A stretch of 24,470 nt of DNA, from contig JAVWIF010000023.1 of the NCBI GenBank assembly GCA_036639635.1, positions 1 to 24,470 of the forward strand. The letters are read 5' to 3'. Shown piece by piece: positions 21,876-24,470 of this stretch (position 1 is its first letter; the number at the start of each line of letters is the position of its first letter). A program made the position numbers and the translations under genes. The notes under the pieces were generated by a model. It was given only the letters and a program-made list of their open reading frames with translations, was not told where the DNA came from and ran no database searches. Origin of the DNA: JAVWIF01 sp036639635. Lineage in GTDB: Bacteria > Bacillota_I > Bacilli_A > Erysipelotrichales > Erysipelotrichaceae.

Positions 21876-21903
21876 AGTATAAACTAACTACAAAATTTGT
21901 AAA
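21876..21903 (-). promoter_or_regulatory. Promoter of the 47-residue protein gene
   Basis: On the minus strand TTTACA (21898-21903), a 16-base spacer, then TATACT (21876-21881). The start site would be about 20 bases before the small gene. It stands directly after the terminator of the XRE gene, so the small gene is an independent unit. Confidence 0.68.
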
Positions 21904-21904
21904 T

Positions 21905-21946
21905 ATAAAAAAATGTATAAAGCACACTAATAAGCCCTTATACATC
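21905..21946 (-). terminator. Rho-independent terminator after XRE regulator gene
   Basis: On the minus strand ATGTATAA (21938-21945) pairs perfectly with TTATACAT (21913-21920), with a G-U and a G-C pair extending it, and then seven T. It starts about 22 bases after the XRE stop. Confidence 0.8.
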
Positions 21947-21967
21947 ATCTTATTGAACAAATATATA

Positions 21968-22324
21968 TTATTTTTGTAAAACTTCTAAGAATTGTACGAT
22001 GAGTACTTTTAGTTCTTCTTGTTTTTCTTTAGGAAAATCTTTTAGAAGAGATTTATAGGAGAAATCTTTTGGTACTCTAATCCCTCTATAGGAAGCCTCA
22101 TCGTCTTGTAAATTTAAGAGTTGATTCAAGTTTATTTCTAATATTCGACAGATGTTTTTTAATATATCTAGTGGAGGTTGTGATGTCCCATTTACATAAG
22201 AAGAAATAGAGCGTTGTGTTGATCCTACCATAACTGCCAATTCGCTCTGTGTTAGCCTTTTATTTTGCAGACCATCACGAATTGCATTTCCAATAGTTAA
22301 ATTCATTTCCGTAACTTTCTTCAT
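21968..22324 (-). CDS. XRE-family (Cro/CI-like) transcriptional regulator
   Basis: A 118-residue DNA-binding protein. The helix-turn-helix covers about residues 11-72: IGNAIRDGLQNKRLTQSELA, then MVGSTQRSISSYVNGTSQPP (recognition helix) and LDILKNICRILEINLNQLL. The C-terminal 40 residues form a short charged helix (LLKDFPKEKQEELKVLIVQF), probably for dimerisation. GCGAGG sits six to seven bases before the ATG at 22324. The upstream region has a TATAAT and a GGAAATTTCC palindrome, suggesting autoregulation. It lies between an ABC exporter operon and a small-protein gene; whether it controls either is not shown. No phage genes are nearby. Confidence 0.9.
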   Translation of the reverse strand: MKKVTEMNLTIGNAIRDGLQNKRLTQSELAVMVGSTQRSISSYVNGTSQPPLDILKNICRILEINLNQLLNLQDDEASYRGIRVPKDFSYKSLLKDFPKEKQEELKVLIVQFLEVLQK

Positions 22325-22349
22325 ATAATACCTCGCTTAATCCTTACTT

Positions 22350-22382
22350 ATTATAATGGAAAATTATGGAAATTTCCTTTCC
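22350..22382 (-). promoter_or_regulatory. Promoter and likely operator of the XRE regulator gene
   Basis: On the minus strand TATAAT lies at 22350-22355. Upstream of it, 22358-22382 carries GGAAA-attat-GGAAAtTTCC-t-TTCC (plus-strand reading), that is, a perfect palindrome GGAAATTTCC (22368-22377) with an extra half-site on each side. It covers the spacer and -35 position, where a bound XRE dimer would repress. The -35 hexamer itself is poor. Confidence 0.55.
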
Positions 22383-22509
22383 TTAGAATAAATAACAGTA
22401 ATTTAATAGGAATTATACTTATAATGTATATTTATATAACCGTCAAGCTTTTTTCATGCAAAACTTCTCTATTTTATTATGAATCAAATAGATTATATAC
22501 CTGCAATAT
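22383..22509. other. AT-rich intergenic stretch without a clear gene
   Basis: Between the XRE operator and the end of the permease gene I see only AT-rich sequence. There is a weak hairpin (TCTATTT/AAATAGA, minus strand, 22461-22488 region) without a proper T-tract, and scattered TATAAT-like words on both strands. No convincing terminator for the ABC operon was found. Confidence 0.4.
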
Positions 22510-23295
22510 CTACAACAAATCACGGTGTTCATGTAAATAGCTTGCGATAAGAAAACAGAGGATTGATAAAAACAAAATAATGATACTTGATATCCCTCCA
22601 TATGGACAACTATCAATAAAGGATGCATCCGCATAATGAAAGATGGATAAGGCATCTAATAGATCAATGTTTCCACCCATTTTAGCATACAGGTTAATAA
22701 AAAGCATAACAAAGACAATACCACAACCAATACTTCCTGCTTTTCGATTGTATTTTAATGCTACACTTAATAATAAGGTTATGGCAAAAAAGAATACTTG
22801 TACAAGTACAATTGAAAATAGATAAGGAAGTAACGCCATTACATCTAGCGCCATTTTCATGGCGATAAGTGAAAGTACTACACCAACACTACACACAATA
22901 TCTATAAACAGCAGCATACTTAAGCCAGCGCTTACTTTAAGTGCAAGTATCTTTGTGCGTTTTATTTCTTTCACATAAAGGAATTCACATGTCTTATCAA
23001 GTTCTTCTTTTGCGAAGATACTAGCCCCTAATAAGGTTGCATGTAAAGCAATAGCAATAATCAAATATAAATGAATCATTCGATATATTCCAGTAGCACT
23101 TGTATAATCATTACTTGCTCCAAAAAAATTTCTTAATAAAGGAGGCAATGATGCTAACACATCTTCAATACCACCTGGTACTGAATTTAAACCACCTACT
23201 TTATAAAATGCCACCATAATAAGAGCAAGTAATCCAATGCTCCAGTAGATCAATTGTTTCTGATAAGATTTCCATTCACGTTTCAATATATTCAT
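22510..23295 (-). CDS. ABC-2 type transporter permease
   Basis: About 261 residues with six hydrophobic segments. The first (LIYWSIGLLALIMVAFYKVGG) follows a basic MNILKREWKSYQKQ N-terminus, and a long extracellular loop comes next. The remaining helices include LHATLLGASIFAKEELDKTCEF and the final IIILFLSILCFLIASYLHEHRDLL. FAKEELDKTCEFLYVKEIKR between helices 2 and 3 is the cytoplasmic coupling-type segment seen in ABC-2 permeases. The frame extends to 23334, but ATG at 23295 has AGGAGG six bases upstream and avoids overlap with the previous gene. It ends the operon ATPase-permease-permease. Substrate unknown; such sets often export peptides, antibiotics or Na+. Confidence 0.86.
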   Translation of the reverse strand: MNILKREWKSYQKQLIYWSIGLLALIMVAFYKVGGLNSVPGGIEDVLASLPPLLRNFFGASNDYTSATGIYRMIHLYLIIAIALHATLLGASIFAKEELDKTCEFLYVKEIKRTKILALKVSAGLSMLLFIDIVCSVGVVLSLIAMKMALDVMALLPYLFSIVLVQVFFFAITLLLSVALKYNRKAGSIGCGIVFVMLFINLYAKMGGNIDLLDALSIFHYADASFIDSCPYGGISSIIILFLSILCFLIASYLHEHRDLL

Positions 23296-23305
23296 TCTTG
23301 GCCTC

Positions 23306-24100
23306 CTAAACACTTTGGATATCACGATGTTCAAAGATGTAATATCCTGCTATTATACAACCAATACTGATACAACAAAGCAGTCCTAATTTCATATAAT
23401 CAAACCCATTATTAGTAATAATAGCATCTGCACTCAAATAGTTTAAGAAAGAAAAATAAGATAAAATTCCTTCTGGTTCTAAGTTCACTATCATTTGTAG
23501 AAGAAAGAAAAAAGCAATAATTCCTGCGCTGATTGATAGTGGTGATTTAATCTTATGCATACTACAAGCCAAAAGAAAGCCAAGGCTTAAGAATAGTATT
23601 TGTGTTAAGAACATGGAGAGGTTCATGAATAAAAATAATGTTAGATTAAATTCAATACCTGTTAGATAAGCACTAAGTAATGTTCCACCACAATAGATTA
23701 CGTTTACGAGAATTAAACAAAGTAGCATAGCACCTAGTTTATAAGTAAGAACTCGCTTACGTGAACAAGGCTTTGTAAAAATAAAATCGGCTGTTTTTTC
23801 ACTTAGTTCTTTTCCTAGAACGTGAATCCCTAAATACAATGCTTGAAAAGCAGCCGCAACAACTACGTACATAAAACAAAAACTATAAAAACCAGTTAAG
23901 GTTTTAATGATGGTAATATTTGCACCTAAGACTTTTAGCATCTCTGGTGAATAGGCCTTTAACATGGTTTCAAAAAAAGTTACATTTGCACTAAATGCGA
24001 TATACAATTGAATACAGATAAAACCAAAGAACGTTAATGAGATTGCCCAAGTAAGCGAAGATACTATAGATTTTTTACATTCGTATTTAAGTATATTCAT
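23306..24100 (-). CDS. ABC-2 type transporter permease
   Basis: A 264-residue membrane protein built like its downstream neighbour: a basic start MNILKYECKKSIVSSLTWAI, six hydrophobic segments, the cytoplasmic piece LGKELSEKTADFIFTKPCSRKR, and the ending IGCIIAGYYIFEHRDIQSV, which parallels the other permease's LHEHRDLL. The two are diverged paralogues likely forming a heterodimeric channel. The ATG overlaps the ATPase stop by four bases (ATGA). Ten bases separate it from the next permease. Confidence 0.87.
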   Translation of the reverse strand: MNILKYECKKSIVSSLTWAISLTFFGFICIQLYIAFSANVTFFETMLKAYSPEMLKVLGANITIIKTLTGFYSFCFMYVVVAAAFQALYLGIHVLGKELSEKTADFIFTKPCSRKRVLTYKLGAMLLCLILVNVIYCGGTLLSAYLTGIEFNLTLFLFMNLSMFLTQILFLSLGFLLACSMHKIKSPLSISAGIIAFFFLLQMIVNLEPEGILSYFSFLNYLSADAIITNNGFDYMKLGLLCCISIGCIIAGYYIFEHRDIQSV

Positions 24101-24470
24101 TGCTTTTCCTCTTGATAGTAATGCATAAAGACATCTTCTAAATCAGGCTCGTGGATATCTAAATTATCTAATTCTATACTTCCTAAGATTTTAATTAAAG
24201 TATTCATACTACCGTTGTACATAAAACTATAGTTATCTTTATCAACATTCAATTGTGCTACATTTGGTAAGGACATTAAAAGTTTACTAATATCTTGTGA
24301 ACAACTAAGTTCTACTTGTTTATACGTACTTTTATGAAGACTATCCATTTCCTCTATTTTTAATATTTTCCCTTTCTTGATGATTGCTACACGATTACAT
24401 AACTTTTGAACTTCTCCTAAAATATGAGAAGAAAATAAAATAGTTGCTCCTTCACTATTTTCTTTGCGTA
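24097..24470 (-). CDS. ABC transporter ATP-binding protein, C-terminal part (runs off the window)
   Basis: Only the last 124 or so residues are in the window, in the frame whose codons begin at 24468. TILFSSHILGEVQKLCNRVA contains the H-loop His after the (unseen) Walker B region, followed by IIKKGKILKIEE, typical of drug/peptide-export ATPases. A C-terminal extension of about 80 residues ends DNLDIHEPDLEDVFMHYYQE, the usual tail of BcrA/CcmA-type subunits. Walker A, Q-loop, signature and Walker B lie beyond position 24470. An internal Met at 24348 is not the start. It overlaps the first permease by four bases and energises that exporter. Confidence 0.9.
   Translation of the reverse strand, partial: RKENSEGATILFSSHILGEVQKLCNRVAIIKKGKILKIEEMDSLHKSTYKQVELSCSQDISKLLMSLPNVAQLNVDKDNYSFMYNGSMNTLIKILGSIELDNLDIHEPDLEDVFMHYYQEEKQ

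Noticed and set aside
22443..22655. A 70-residue minus-strand frame
   Set aside because: It overlaps the 3' end of the permease gene in another frame, has no good binding site, and reads as a random Cys/Tyr-rich peptide.
1..24470. CRISPR arrays, insertion sequences, prophage, rRNA or tRNA genes
   Set aside because: No regularly spaced repeats, transposase or integrase frames, att-like repeats or RNA gene signatures were seen by eye. A tRNA or Rfam scan was not possible.

Overview
This window looks like chromosomal DNA of a low-GC Gram-positive bacterium (Bacillota). It is strongly AT-rich, has AGGAGG-type ribosome binding sites, sigma-A type promoters, short T-tailed terminators and a T-box leader, and carries a short-form HisG with HisZ. 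The gene content would suit an anaerobic gut lineage such as the Erysipelotrichia, but that placement is a guess. No phage, transposon, CRISPR or rRNA/tRNA gene is visible.

Layout, left to right. (1) 105-5009, minus strand: a lipoprotein, a YihY/BrkB membrane protein and an RlmD-type rRNA methyltransferase, then after a hairpin an RluA-type pseudouridine synthase, a NYN/OST-HTH protein and a hotdog thioesterase. (2) 5090-6520, minus: an FMN-dependent alpha-hydroxy-acid dehydrogenase with a cysteine-rich N-terminus, followed by a short pyrophosphatase-like protein, with a clear promoter and terminator. (3) 6733-9457, minus: an ArsR/SmtB repressor and a Zn/Cd/Pb P1B-type ATPase, with promoter and a 12-2-12 operator. 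(4) 9645-10778, minus: glycerate kinase with two tandem terminators. (5) 10962-12670, plus: a DJ-1/PfpI protein and, separately, a CorA Mg2+ channel. The corA leader encodes a 24-codon peptide beginning MSPDP and contains mutually exclusive hairpins, one of which hides the corA Shine-Dalgarno. (6) 12717-20785, minus: a complete, tightly overlapping histidine operon hisZGDCBHAFIE behind a T-box leader, followed by a DUF308 membrane protein. (7) 21194-24470, minus: a cysteine-rich DUF3795 protein, an unlisted 47-residue small protein with its own promoter, an XRE regulator and the end of an ABC-2 type export system whose ATPase runs off the window.

How the genes work together: the his operon covers PRPP+ATP to histidine except for histidinol-phosphate phosphatase, which is not in this window. 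The T-box would read through when tRNA-His is uncharged. The metal-efflux pair is a self-contained resistance unit. The most interesting element is the corA leader. Its peptide begins like the enterobacterial MgtL Mg2+-sensing leader peptide (MEPDP...), although the gene and the bacterium are unrelated, and the RNA around it can switch between exposing and hiding the corA ribosome binding site.
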